From: an uncultured Collinsella sp.
GTDB lineage: Bacteria > Actinomycetota > Coriobacteriia > Coriobacteriales > Coriobacteriaceae
DNA: 9,926 nucleotides
Assembly: GCA_958419975.1 (NCBI GenBank)
Contig: CATZIG010000057.1
Span: 1 to 9,926, forward strand
Direction: 5' to 3'
Of this stretch, positions 1 to 7,491 are shown one piece after another. The position numbers and the translations under genes are program-made. The notes beneath the pieces were generated by a model. It saw nothing but the letters and a program-made list of their open reading frames with translations. It was not told where the DNA came from and searched no databases. Positions within the stretch are counted from its first letter, which is position 1; every line of letters begins with the position of its first letter.

Positions 1-921
1 GAGATGGGCATGAACCATTTCCACGAGATTGAGCGCCTGTCCCAGTCCGCCAATCCCAACCTTGCCATCGTGAGCAAGATTGGCACCTCTCATATCGGCA
101 TTTTGGGTAGCCGCGAGAACATCGCCCGCGCTAAGGCCGAGATTGTCCAGGGTATGTGCGCCGCTGGCGACTTCTTGCCGCTGCTGGTTTTGGGCGGTGA
201 AGACGACTTTACGCCGTTCATTCGCGATACGTTCGCCCAGCCTGCTGGTATCGACGTGATGCTGGCCGGCGTCTCGGACGATGATGAGGTCCGTGCCCGC
301 GACGTTCGTGTTGATGACGAGGGCCGTCCGGTCTTTACGCTCGATTTTGGCCAGGGTGAGACGATCGATACCATGCTTGCCATCCCCGGCGTGCAGTCCG
401 TTCCTAATGCCGTTAAGGCCGCCGCGGTTGCCTATCGCTTGGGCGTGACGCCCGAGCAGATCGATGCTGCCTTTAGGGGCCTCACGATCACCGGTCACCG
501 CCAGGAGATCAAGCGCGCCAAGAGCGGTGCCCGCGTCATCGACGATTCCTATAACGCCAGTGCCGAATCCATGGCTGCTGGCCTCGATCTGCTGTGCTCG
601 CTTTCGTGCACGGGGTCTCGTATGGCGATCCTGGGCGAGATGGGCGAGATGGGCGATGAGGCTCCTCGCATGCATGAGCTCGTGGGCGCCTATGCCGCCG
701 CCAAGAAGCTCGACATGCTGGCGTGCGTGGGTGGTGAGCTGGCCCAGCTTATGGCCGATGCCGCGCGCATGATGGGCATGGACGAGGACCGCATCCAGGT
801 GTTCTCCGATTATCAGCAGGTGCTCGACCGCATGGGCGGCGCGCTTGAAAAACATGATGTTGTACTGGTCAAGGGTTCCCGCTTTGTTGAGCTCGACCGC
901 TTTGTGGAAGGTGTGTGCTAG
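1..921 (+). CDS. murF: MurF, UDP-MurNAc-tripeptide--D-Ala-D-Ala ligase (3' part)
   Basis: Cytoplasmic ATP-dependent ligase that adds D-Ala-D-Ala to UDP-MurNAc-tripeptide, the last Mur ligase step. The frame is open from base 1 and the first visible residues (EMGMNHFHEI) match an internal MurF motif, so the gene begins upstream and the ATG at 4 is internal. About 306 of an expected 450-470 residues are visible; the GTxGKT ATP loop is outside the window. Counting from the first visible residue, one sees GTSHIGILGSRENIARAK (about 28-45), the C-terminal domain entry at GHRQEI (165-170), DDSYNAS (181-187), GEMGEMGDEAPRMH (212-225) and VLVKGSR (288-294). The usual GxHNxxN motif reads GVQSVPN (130-136), so the His and first Asn are replaced, and the usual TN before IGxxH reads SK (25-26). 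The gene ends 3 bp before mraY, so the two are probably cotranscribed. Identification is secure despite these changes. Confidence 0.95.
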   Translation, partial: EMGMNHFHEIERLSQSANPNLAIVSKIGTSHIGILGSRENIARAKAEIVQGMCAAGDFLPLLVLGGEDDFTPFIRDTFAQPAGIDVMLAGVSDDDEVRARDVRVDDEGRPVFTLDFGQGETIDTMLAIPGVQSVPNAVKAAAVAYRLGVTPEQIDAAFRGLTITGHRQEIKRAKSGARVIDDSYNASAESMAAGLDLLCSLSCTGSRMAILGEMGEMGDEAPRMHELVGAYAAAKKLDMLACVGGELAQLMADAARMMGMDEDRIQVFSDYQQVLDRMGGALEKHDVVLVKGSRFVELDRFVEGVC

Positions 922-924
922 CCC

Positions 925-1944
925 ATGTTCGGCAATCCCTCGTATCCAACGTATCAGGCTTTTTTGGGGCTTGGCATCGCCGCCGCCATTGCGCTGCTGC
1001 TCATGCCGTGGTGGATCAAGCTGCTCAAGGTCGAGGGTATCGGCCAGCAGGTTCGTGCCGACGGCCCCAAGCGTCATTTGGTTAAGCAGGGAACGCCCAC
1101 CATGGGTGGCGTTGTCATCCTCGTCGCGATTTCGCTGACCTGCCTGCTGATGGGCAGGCTCACCACCGAGCTCGTGCTCGTGCTGCTCGCCACGCTGGCG
1201 ACCGGCGTGCTGGGCCTGATCGACGACCTGACCTCCGTTACGCATGGGCGCTCGCTCGGTCTGACGCCTCATGCCAAGATGATCGGTCTAACCATTATCT
1301 GTGTCACCTTTACGGTACTTGCCGTCAACTGGTGCGGCGTCGCCCCCGAGATTCGTTTTCCCGGCGGCCTGACGATTGACCTCGGTGTTCTTTCGACCAC
1401 TATCTGCGGCCTTTCGTTCCCGTGGCTCTACATTGTCTTTTGCTGGCTGATGATCGCCGGTCTTTCTAATGCCGTGAACCTGACTGATGGCCTTGACGGT
1501 CTTGCTGGCGGCACCTCCATGATTGCCATGCTCGCCATGGCTGCCATGGCGTTTTTGCACGGAGACGTGAACCTGTCCATCTTCTGCACCGCGTGTGCCG
1601 GTGCCTGCTTGGGCTTTCTGTGGTTCAACTGCTATCCGGCGAGCATCTTTATGGGCGATACCGGCTCGCTTGCCCTAGGCGCCGCGTTTGCCTGCACGTC
1701 CATCATGACCAACACCGAGGTCGTCTCCCTCATCATCGGTGGCCTGTTTATCGTTGAGACCCTGTCGGTCATGATTCAGGTTGTCTACTTCCACTTTACG
1801 CACAAGCGCGTCTTCCTTATGGCGCCCATCCATCATCATTTCGAAAAGAAGGGCTGGGCCGAGACCAAGGTCGTCATCCGTTTTTGGATTATCGCTGCTG
1901 CCTTTGGTGCCGTTGGCCTTGCCCTGTTCTTCCAGTTGGGATAG
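925..1944 (+). CDS. mraY: MraY, phospho-MurNAc-pentapeptide transferase
   Basis: Polytopic membrane enzyme that transfers phospho-MurNAc-pentapeptide from UDP to undecaprenyl phosphate, giving lipid I. The 339 residues match the family's length (about 320-360). Visible motifs are HLVKQGTPTMGG (51-62), an aspartate pair D100-D101, NAVNLTDGLDGLAGG (182-196), FMGDTGS (242-248) and the cytoplasmic PIHHHFEKKGW (301-311) followed by VIRFWII. Hydrophobic stretches throughout agree with about ten membrane helices. The DDxxK active-site motif reads DDLTS (100-104), so the usual Lys is Ser, although the other catalytic aspartates (D188, D191, D245) are kept. The ATG lies 3 bp after the murF stop. A purine tract GGAAGG (906-911) is 13 nt upstream, rather far, so translational coupling to murF is likely. 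Identification is certain from the motifs and the murF-murD context. Confidence 0.98.
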   Translation: MFGNPSYPTYQAFLGLGIAAAIALLLMPWWIKLLKVEGIGQQVRADGPKRHLVKQGTPTMGGVVILVAISLTCLLMGRLTTELVLVLLATLATGVLGLIDDLTSVTHGRSLGLTPHAKMIGLTIICVTFTVLAVNWCGVAPEIRFPGGLTIDLGVLSTTICGLSFPWLYIVFCWLMIAGLSNAVNLTDGLDGLAGGTSMIAMLAMAAMAFLHGDVNLSIFCTACAGACLGFLWFNCYPASIFMGDTGSLALGAAFACTSIMTNTEVVSLIIGGLFIVETLSVMIQVVYFHFTHKRVFLMAPIHHHFEKKGWAETKVVIRFWIIAAAFGAVGLALFFQLG

Positions 1945-1953
1945 TGGTCTTTC

Positions 1954-3360
1954 ATGCCTCTTGCTGATGTCTTTAGCCTGCTCGTTTTGGGTCAGGGCAA
2001 ATCCGGTCTCGATGTCGCCCGCTGGGCGCTGGCACATCCCGAGCGCGTAAGTGCCGTTACCGTGTATGGCGGTGGCACCTCTGAGCCCAATGACGCCACG
2101 CGTGCGCTCGAGGCTGCTGGTGCGTCGTTTGTCTATGGGACCGAACAGGTCGAGGGCGCCTATGACGTATGCGTGACGTGCCCGGGCATCTCGGAGTTCT
2201 CGGGCTTCTTTAAGGCCGGGCGCGAGCATGCCGCCCAGATTATGGGTGAGCCCGAGTTTGCCTATCGCCTGTCGCCCGATAACTGGATTGCCATCACGGG
2301 CACCAACGGCAAGACGACCACCACGTCGCTGGCTGATTATCTGCTTAAGGCTGCCGGCGAGGCCAGCGTTGCTGTCGGCAACATCGGCGAGCCGCCGGTC
2401 AACGAGATTGACGGCCGAGCCCACAACGAGTGGTTTGTGGCTGAGCTCTCGAGCTATCAGATTGCTACGACAACCGAGCTCCACCCCCGCGTGGCGGTGC
2501 TGCTCAACATCACTCCCGACCACTTGGGCTGGCATAAGAGCCATAAGAACTACGCGCTTGCCAAGATCAAACTGTTTGACAATATGGTCGATGACGATCT
2601 GGCGGTTGTCGACGTCGAAGACGCCGGCATTCGCGAGTTCGATGAGTACATCTACACGCCGGGTCGTCGCATCTGCAAGGTTGCCTTTGACGAGCCTGAG
2701 GGTGAGGATGCCGCCTTTGTGCGCGATGGCAAGATGATCGTGCGCCTGAAGGGCGTCGAGATCCCGCTCGTCGCTACATCCGAGCTCAAGATCTCGGGCC
2801 ATCACAATGTTATCAATGCCCTGTGCGCCGCCACGGCTGCCCTGGCAGTCGGTGCCGATGTCGATGGTATCTGCCGTGGTCTGGCCTCGTTCCAGCCGCT
2901 CGAGCACCGTGTGGAGCCGTGTGGCGAGATTGACGGCGTGCGCTACGTCAACGATTCCAAGGCGACCAACACCGATGCGGTCGAGAAGGCACTGACGGCA
3001 TTTCCCGATGACGACGTGATCTTGCTGCTCGGCGGCCACGATAAGGGCACGCCGCTCACGGACTTCGCGCGCGTCGTTATGGACAACGTGCGCTCGGTCG
3101 TCTGCTTTGGCGATGCGCGCGAGCGCTTCACCGCCGCTATGGACGAGGCCGATGTCGATGGCGATGTGGATATCGCCCAGGCGGATGACCTACGCGACGC
3201 CGTGGACGTCGCCCGTTCGCTGTCGAGCCGTGGTGACGTGATCTTACTTTCTCCTGCCTGCTCTTCGTTCGATGAGTTCTCGGGCTATGAGGAGCGCGGC
3301 CGCGTGTTTAAGGACTACGTGGCTCAGCTTGCCGCTACAGCGAAATCACAAATGGAATAG
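1954..3360 (+). CDS. murD: MurD, UDP-MurNAc-L-Ala--D-Glu ligase
   Basis: Cytoplasmic ATP-dependent ligase that adds D-glutamate to UDP-MurNAc-L-alanine. The 468 residues are slightly above the usual 440-460. The N-terminal Rossmann-like domain has VLGQGKSGLDVA (11-22). The central ATPase domain has GTNGKTTTTS (116-125), GNIGEP (142-147), AELSSYQ (163-169) and NITPDHLGWH (185-194). K204 in ALAKIKLFD sits where the family's carbamylated Lys is expected, and SGHHNVINAL (281-290) supplies the HNxxN motif. The C-terminal domain has YVNDSKATN (331-339), LLGGHDKG (358-365) and LLSPACSSFDEF (431-442). The usual DHLD is DHLG here, a minor change. The ATG lies 9 bp after mraY with no clear Shine-Dalgarno sequence, so coupling to mraY translation is plausible. 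A long open frame on the opposite strand (1675-3039) is a shadow of this gene. Confidence 0.98.
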   Translation: MPLADVFSLLVLGQGKSGLDVARWALAHPERVSAVTVYGGGTSEPNDATRALEAAGASFVYGTEQVEGAYDVCVTCPGISEFSGFFKAGREHAAQIMGEPEFAYRLSPDNWIAITGTNGKTTTTSLADYLLKAAGEASVAVGNIGEPPVNEIDGRAHNEWFVAELSSYQIATTTELHPRVAVLLNITPDHLGWHKSHKNYALAKIKLFDNMVDDDLAVVDVEDAGIREFDEYIYTPGRRICKVAFDEPEGEDAAFVRDGKMIVRLKGVEIPLVATSELKISGHHNVINALCAATAALAVGADVDGICRGLASFQPLEHRVEPCGEIDGVRYVNDSKATNTDAVEKALTAFPDDDVILLLGGHDKGTPLTDFARVVMDNVRSVVCFGDARERFTAAMDEADVDGDVDIAQADDLRDAVDVARSLSSRGDVILLSPACSSFDEFSGYEERGRVFKDYVAQLAATAKSQME

Positions 3361-3363
3361 GGG
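3359..3363 (+). promoter_or_regulatory. Ribosome binding site deciding the ftsW start
   Basis: AGGGG overlaps the murD stop codon and lies 5 nt before the GTG at 3369. The in-frame ATG at 3396 has only AAGG one base upstream, too close to serve, and the ATG at 3507 has no such site. This favours the GTG start and a long cytoplasmic N-terminus for FtsW. Confidence 0.6.
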
Positions 3364-3368
3364 TTGCG

Positions 3369-4889
3369 GTGAGAGAGGAGAGCCCCCGACAAGGTATGAG
3401 GAGGCCCGACTCGGACCGTGCTTCCTCACGTCGTATCACACCGCGTTCCAGCCGCGGCGGGCAGTCGTTTAGCGAACGCTATATTGCCGGCGTTCCCGCC
3501 CGCATCATGCGTCCCCGTTTGATATTCATGGCCTGCTTGTTTACCTTGGTATGCTTTGGCCTGCTGATGGTGTACTCGGCGTCTTCGGTCGAGGCGCTGC
3601 ACGAGAATGGCTCGGCGACGTTTTTTCTGGGTCGACAGGCCGCGTTTGCCGTGGTCGGTGTTCTGGCGCTGATTGCCATCGTGCGCGTTTTGCCGGACAG
3701 CTGGTTTGGGGAGGATGTGCTCAGGATCTTCCTCATCGGCATGATAGGGCTATTGTTTCTGGTGTTCTTGGTGGGCAGCGGCAGCCGTGGCGCCACGCGC
3801 TGGCTCAACATCGCCGGTATTCAGTTCCAGCCTTCCGAGTTTTTAAAGCCATTTGCCATTGCGTATTCGGCTATCATGCTTGATCGCTTCTTTTCGCCCG
3901 GTGGCAACATCAACGAATTCCTTCGCAAGATGGGCATCTACCTGGGCATTTCGCTCTTTCTGATCTTTATCCAGCCCGATTTCGGTACTGTCCTGATCAT
4001 CCTGTTGACCCTCATGTGCATGGCGTTGTTTGCGGGTCTCGACCCCAGATTTATCATCGGCGTGCTAATCTTCGGCATTCTCGTGATCGTGATTGCGCTT
4101 GTTGCAGAGCCGTACCGTATGGTGCGTATTCAGGTTGCCTTGAACCCTTGGGCCGACGAGTATGGTGACGGCTATCAGGCCACGCTTGCCATCATGGCCT
4201 TTGCCTCGGGCGGTCTGTTCGGCCGTGGCATCGGCAACTCAACCATGAAGTACTCGTATCTGCCCGAGGCGCACAATGACTACATCCTGGCCATCATTGG
4301 CGAGGAAGTCGGTTTTGTCGGAACCGTGCTGTTCTTCTTGGTGTTTGCGATGCTGATCTACTCGGCGTTTCGCATTGCCGAGCAGGCGACCGATCGTCGG
4401 GGCGCGCTCATGGCGTCTGGCTCCGCGGTCATTCTCGCAGTGCAGTTTTTGATTAACGCGCTGGGCATCCTCAACGTGTTTCCCATGACGGGCAAACCGT
4501 TGCCGTTTATTAGCTACGGCGGTTCGTCGATTATTGTGTCGCTCATGCTTGCCGGGTTGATCCTGCGCGTTTCGTGCGAGAGCGCCCGCCGCGATGAGTA
4601 TGACCGCCGCCGTGAGAGCTTTGCCGTTATGGATGAGAGTACCGCCGGCGTGCCCCACGTGCGCGGCGAGCGATCTTCGCGTAACGGTTTTACCGTCCTG
4701 GATGGCTCTGCGACCGACCCCGCAGCCCGCCCGCGTCAGCGAACGGCGCCGCAAGGTCGTCCTCAGCGCCCCACTCCTCGCAATGCGGGCGGCGGATATA
4801 ATCGAATCGATTTGAACTCAGACCCGTCGGCGCGTCTGCGTACCGACGGCCAGGGACCGCGTGTACGAAGGGACTACCATGACCGATAA
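3369..4889 (+). CDS. ftsW: FtsW, septal SEDS peptidoglycan polymerase
   Basis: Integral membrane glycosyltransferase of the SEDS family that polymerises lipid II at the septum, working with a class B PBP (FtsI, not in the window). The 506 residues comprise a basic N-terminal cytoplasmic tail (1-46), about ten hydrophobic segments (about 48-401) and a C-terminal cytoplasmic tail of about 100 residues. Family signatures are GATRWLNIAGIQFQPSEFLK (141-160), QPDFGT (202-207), LPEAHNDYILAIIGEE (298-313), with D304 at the catalytic Asp position, and ISYGGSS (381-387). The murD-ftsW-murG context favours FtsW over RodA. The tail is Arg/Pro-rich and carries a repeated motif (FAVMDES, FTVLDGS). It resembles the long tails of actinobacterial FtsW and is longer than E. 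coli FtsW (about 414 residues). The GTG start is chosen from its ribosome binding site. The stop lies inside murG, an 11-nt overlap. Confidence 0.96.
   Translation: MREESPRQGMRRPDSDRASSRRITPRSSRGGQSFSERYIAGVPARIMRPRLIFMACLFTLVCFGLLMVYSASSVEALHENGSATFFLGRQAAFAVVGVLALIAIVRVLPDSWFGEDVLRIFLIGMIGLLFLVFLVGSGSRGATRWLNIAGIQFQPSEFLKPFAIAYSAIMLDRFFSPGGNINEFLRKMGIYLGISLFLIFIQPDFGTVLIILLTLMCMALFAGLDPRFIIGVLIFGILVIVIALVAEPYRMVRIQVALNPWADEYGDGYQATLAIMAFASGGLFGRGIGNSTMKYSYLPEAHNDYILAIIGEEVGFVGTVLFFLVFAMLIYSAFRIAEQATDRRGALMASGSAVILAVQFLINALGILNVFPMTGKPLPFISYGGSSIIVSLMLAGLILRVSCESARRDEYDRRRESFAVMDESTAGVPHVRGERSSRNGFTVLDGSATDPAARPRQRTAPQGRPQRPTPRNAGGGYNRIDLNSDPSARLRTDGQGPRVRRDYHDR
4868..4873 (+). promoter_or_regulatory. 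Ribosome binding site deciding the murG start
   Basis: AAGGGA within the last codons of ftsW lies 5 nt before the ATG at 4879. A GTG at 4861 and an ATG at 4891 are in the same frame but have no equally placed site, so 4879 is the best start and gives an 11-nt overlap with ftsW. Confidence 0.7.
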
Positions 4890-5994
4890 AATGACCGTTG
4901 CTATTGCAGCCGGCGGCACGGCAGGGCACATCAACCCCGCGCTCGCCTTGGCCGAAGAGCTCCGTGACCGTGGCCACCACGTTGTGTTCGTGGGCCAGTC
5001 GCGCAAGCTCGAGGGTCGTCTGGTCCCCGAGGCTGGGTTTGATTTTGTGCCCATTACGGTCACGGGCTTCGACCGCTCCCGTCCTTGGACGGCGCTGACC
5101 TCGCTGTGGCGTGTCAACAAAGCCAAGCGTGCGCTCGCCAGTCATTTCTCAAAGGTCGGCAAGCCCGATGCCGCCATTGGTTTTGGTGCCTATGTCGAGG
5201 TTCCGCTGCTGGGGTGGTGCAAGGGCGCGGGCGTTCCGTATCTGCTGCATGAGCAGAACTCTGTTCCGGGCCTGGCCAACAAGATGATGAACTCCCACGC
5301 CGCCCGCGTGTGCATCTCGGTGCCGGCAGCGCGTTCGGTCTTTGAGCGCGAAGGTGACCCTGACCACGTGCTCATGACCGGCAACCCCGTACGTCGCTCG
5401 GTGATCGAGGGCGATCGCGCTCGCGGCCGCAAGGCACTTGGCGTTCCCGAGGACGCTACGCTGCTGCTCGTCTTTGGCGGTTCACTTGGCGCCCAACACC
5501 TCAACGAGCGCGTGGTTTCGCTCAAAAACGAGCTGCTTTCGCGCAAGAACCTCTATGTGTTGCATTCGACGGGTGCCGACGGCTTTGAGGAGACCGAGCG
5601 CGCTTTGGCGCTGACGCCCGAGGAGGCGAAGCGTTACCGCGTCCAGCCTTACATCGACAACATGGGCGATATGCTGGCTGCTGCCGATTTGGTGCTCTCG
5701 CGTTCGGGCGCATCGAGCGTGGCCGAGATCGCTGCGCTCGCCGTGCCCTCGGTGCTCGTGCCGTATCCGCATGCGACGGCCGACCACCAAACCACCAATG
5801 CTCGTTATCTGGTCGACGCCGGGGCCGGCGTGCTCTGCGCCGATGCCGATATCGACGGTTCTGCCTTTGCCGATGAGCTGCTGCACCTGGTCGATGACGC
5901 GGCGGCACGCGACGCCATGCGTCAGGCGGCGCGTGGTCTGGCTCAGGATAGGGCCGCCGCTCTTCTGGCGGATGCGGTAGAGGGTTTGCGTTAG
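4879..5994 (+). CDS. murG: MurG, lipid II-forming GlcNAc transferase
   Basis: Peripheral membrane GT-B glycosyltransferase (family GT28) that adds GlcNAc from UDP-GlcNAc to lipid I on the inner face of the membrane, producing lipid II. From the ATG at 4879 it has 371 residues, close to the usual 355-375. The N-terminal acceptor domain has AAGGTAGHINPALALAEEL (10-28), GFGAYVEVPLL (101-111) and HEQNSVPGLANK (124-135). The C-terminal donor domain has TGNPVR (167-172), FGGSLGAQHLN (199-209), SRSGASSVAEI (274-284) and VPYPHATADHQTTNA (294-308), which includes the UDP-GlcNAc contact region. GAYVE replaces the more usual GGYVS, a mild variation. Translation is probably coupled to ftsW. A 97-bp gap follows, the largest before ftsQ. 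Confidence 0.98.
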   Translation: MTDKMTVAIAAGGTAGHINPALALAEELRDRGHHVVFVGQSRKLEGRLVPEAGFDFVPITVTGFDRSRPWTALTSLWRVNKAKRALASHFSKVGKPDAAIGFGAYVEVPLLGWCKGAGVPYLLHEQNSVPGLANKMMNSHAARVCISVPAARSVFEREGDPDHVLMTGNPVRRSVIEGDRARGRKALGVPEDATLLLVFGGSLGAQHLNERVVSLKNELLSRKNLYVLHSTGADGFEETERALALTPEEAKRYRVQPYIDNMGDMLAAADLVLSRSGASSVAEIAALAVPSVLVPYPHATADHQTTNARYLVDAGAGVLCADADIDGSAFADELLHLVDDAAARDAMRQAARGLAQDRAAALLADAVEGLR

Positions 5995-6091
5995 TTAGAC
6001 GGGATATCGTCGGTCGCCCTCGCGCTGATGCGGTAGGTGCGGTACAGTTAACGGGTTACAGGCAGTGTTTACGCAAGGAGTACACGAGCAC
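5995..6091 (+). promoter_or_regulatory. murG-murC spacer, possible internal regulatory region
   Basis: This 97-bp gap is the only sizeable non-coding stretch between murF and ftsQ. It holds no hairpin followed by a T-run, so no terminator is seen. TACAGT (6043-6048) resembles a -10 box at 4 of 6 positions but has no matching -35 about 17 bp upstream, so a promoter is not supported. TGCGGTA occurs at 6029-6035 and 6038-6044, and a third time at 5973-5979 inside the end of murG. AAGGAG (6075-6080) is the murC ribosome binding site. Confidence 0.3.
6075..6080 (+). promoter_or_regulatory. Ribosome binding site deciding the murC start
   Basis: AAGGAG lies 11 nt before the ATG at 6092, a slightly long spacing. 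The in-frame GTG at 6065 lies upstream of this site and has none of its own, so the shorter form is preferred. Confidence 0.6.
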
Positions 6092-7486
6092 ATGGCTGAT
6101 TCCCAGACTGCAACCTCCGCGCCCGAGTTTAAGAGCGCCCACTTTATCGGTATCGGCGGCGCCGGCATGAGCGGCATCGCCCTCGTTCTGCACGAGCGCG
6201 GTTATGCCGTTACCGGCTCCGACCTTAAGACGTCACGTTATATCCGCCAGCTTACCCGCGCTGGTGTGAAGGTGCATGTGGGCCATGAGGCCGCCACGAT
6301 CGACGAGGTCAAGCCCGACGTGGTTGTTGTCTCCACCGCTATTCCGGAGTCCAACCCTGAACTCGTGCGCGCTCGCGAGCTTGGTATTCCCGTGTGGCCC
6401 CGTGCCAAGATGCTCTCTGCTTTGGGCCACGGCTACACCACCGTCGCTGTTGCCGGCACGCATGGCAAGACCACCACGTCTTCGATGTGCGCCACCATGC
6501 TCGACCGCATGGGTCTGGATCCGAGCTTCCTGATCGGTGGCATCGTCGAGGGCTATGACACGAACGGCAAGAACGGCTCGGGCGACTACTTTGTCGCCGA
6601 GGCCGACGAGTCCGACAGTTCCTTCCTGTTCCTGAACCCCAACGTGGTCATTGTGACCAACGTCGAGGCCGACCACCTCGATCACTACTCGGGTATCGAG
6701 GAGATCGAGGCGACTTTCGCCAAATTCATGAGCCTGGTGGGCGAGGACGGCACCGTCATCGTCTGCGGTGAGGACCCGCATCTGGTCGAGCTCGCCAAGT
6801 CGACGGGCCGTCACGTGCTTTCCTACGGCTTTGCCGAGAGCAACGACATCGTCTGCATGCACCCGGATGTCAAGGGCATCCAGAGCGACTTTATCGTTCG
6901 CTTTGAGGACGGCACTGAGCACGCTGTGGAGATCAAGAGTAATCCCGGTCGCCACAACATGCTCAACGCCACGGCGGTGCTCACCGTCGCCCATGTCCTG
7001 GGCCTTGACATCGACGCCGCCGCCAAGGCGCTTTCGAGCTTTGAGGGCGTCCGTCGTCGCTTTACCCACGTGGGCGATGATTACGGCCATCACCCCACCG
7101 AGATCAAGGCGACGCTTGCTGCCGCTTCGTCGCTGGGCTACAAGCACGTCGACGTCGTGTTCCAGCCGCACCGCTATTCGCGCCTGCAGGCCCTGTGCGA
7201 CGACTTTGCCGATGCATTTGCCAATGCCGATAAACTGCTGCTGATTGATGTGTTCTCGGCTGGCGAGATGCCCATTCCGGGTGTTACCTCTAAGATGCTC
7301 GCCGATACCGTGCGCGCCAAGCATCCTGGCAAGGAGGTCGTGTACTGCTCCAGCCGTCTTGAGCTCAATCAGGAGCTCGAGCAGATGGTGGGCGAGGGTG
7401 ACTTGCTGCTCACTATGGGTGCCGGTGACGTTACGACCGTCGGCCCCGAGTTTATCGAGTATTTGACTGCCAAGAAAGACGCTTAA
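6092..7486 (+). CDS. murC: MurC, UDP-MurNAc--L-alanine ligase
   Basis: Cytoplasmic ATP-dependent ligase that adds L-alanine to UDP-MurNAc, the first Mur ligase step. From the ATG at 6092 it has 464 residues, normal for the family. The N-terminal UDP-binding domain has FIGIGGAGMSGIA (18-30). The ATPase domain has AGTHGKTTTS (121-130), AEADESDSSF (169-178), TNVEADHLDHY (189-199) and GRHNMLNATA (286-295), so the Lys, Glu, His and two Asn positions expected of Mur ligases are all present. The C-terminal domain has RRRF (321-324), DDYGHHPTEIKA (329-340), QPHRYSR (358-364), DVFSAGE (386-392) and GAGDV (443-447). It starts after the 97-bp gap and ends 5 bp before murB. An open frame on the opposite strand (6233-7324) is a shadow of this gene. 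Confidence 0.98.
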   Translation: MADSQTATSAPEFKSAHFIGIGGAGMSGIALVLHERGYAVTGSDLKTSRYIRQLTRAGVKVHVGHEAATIDEVKPDVVVVSTAIPESNPELVRARELGIPVWPRAKMLSALGHGYTTVAVAGTHGKTTTSSMCATMLDRMGLDPSFLIGGIVEGYDTNGKNGSGDYFVAEADESDSSFLFLNPNVVIVTNVEADHLDHYSGIEEIEATFAKFMSLVGEDGTVIVCGEDPHLVELAKSTGRHVLSYGFAESNDIVCMHPDVKGIQSDFIVRFEDGTEHAVEIKSNPGRHNMLNATAVLTVAHVLGLDIDAAAKALSSFEGVRRRFTHVGDDYGHHPTEIKATLAAASSLGYKHVDVVFQPHRYSRLQALCDDFADAFANADKLLLIDVFSAGEMPIPGVTSKMLADTVRAKHPGKEVVYCSSRLELNQELEQMVGEGDLLLTMGAGDVTTVGPEFIEYLTAKKDA

Positions 7487-7491
7487 GTCTA

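Noticed and set aside
4..921. murF starting at the ATG at position 4
   Set aside because: The family motif EMGMNHF spans this codon and the N-terminal ATP-binding loop is missing, so the gene starts before the window.
1675..3039. 454-codon open frame on the - strand opposite mraY/murD
   Set aside because: Murd on the + strand has full family motifs through this region. Long antisense frames are expected from the codon bias of GC-rich genes, and the translation shows no recognisable domain.
6233..7324. 363-codon open frame on the - strand opposite murC
   Set aside because: Same reason: it mirrors the murC coding frame and shows no domain of its own.
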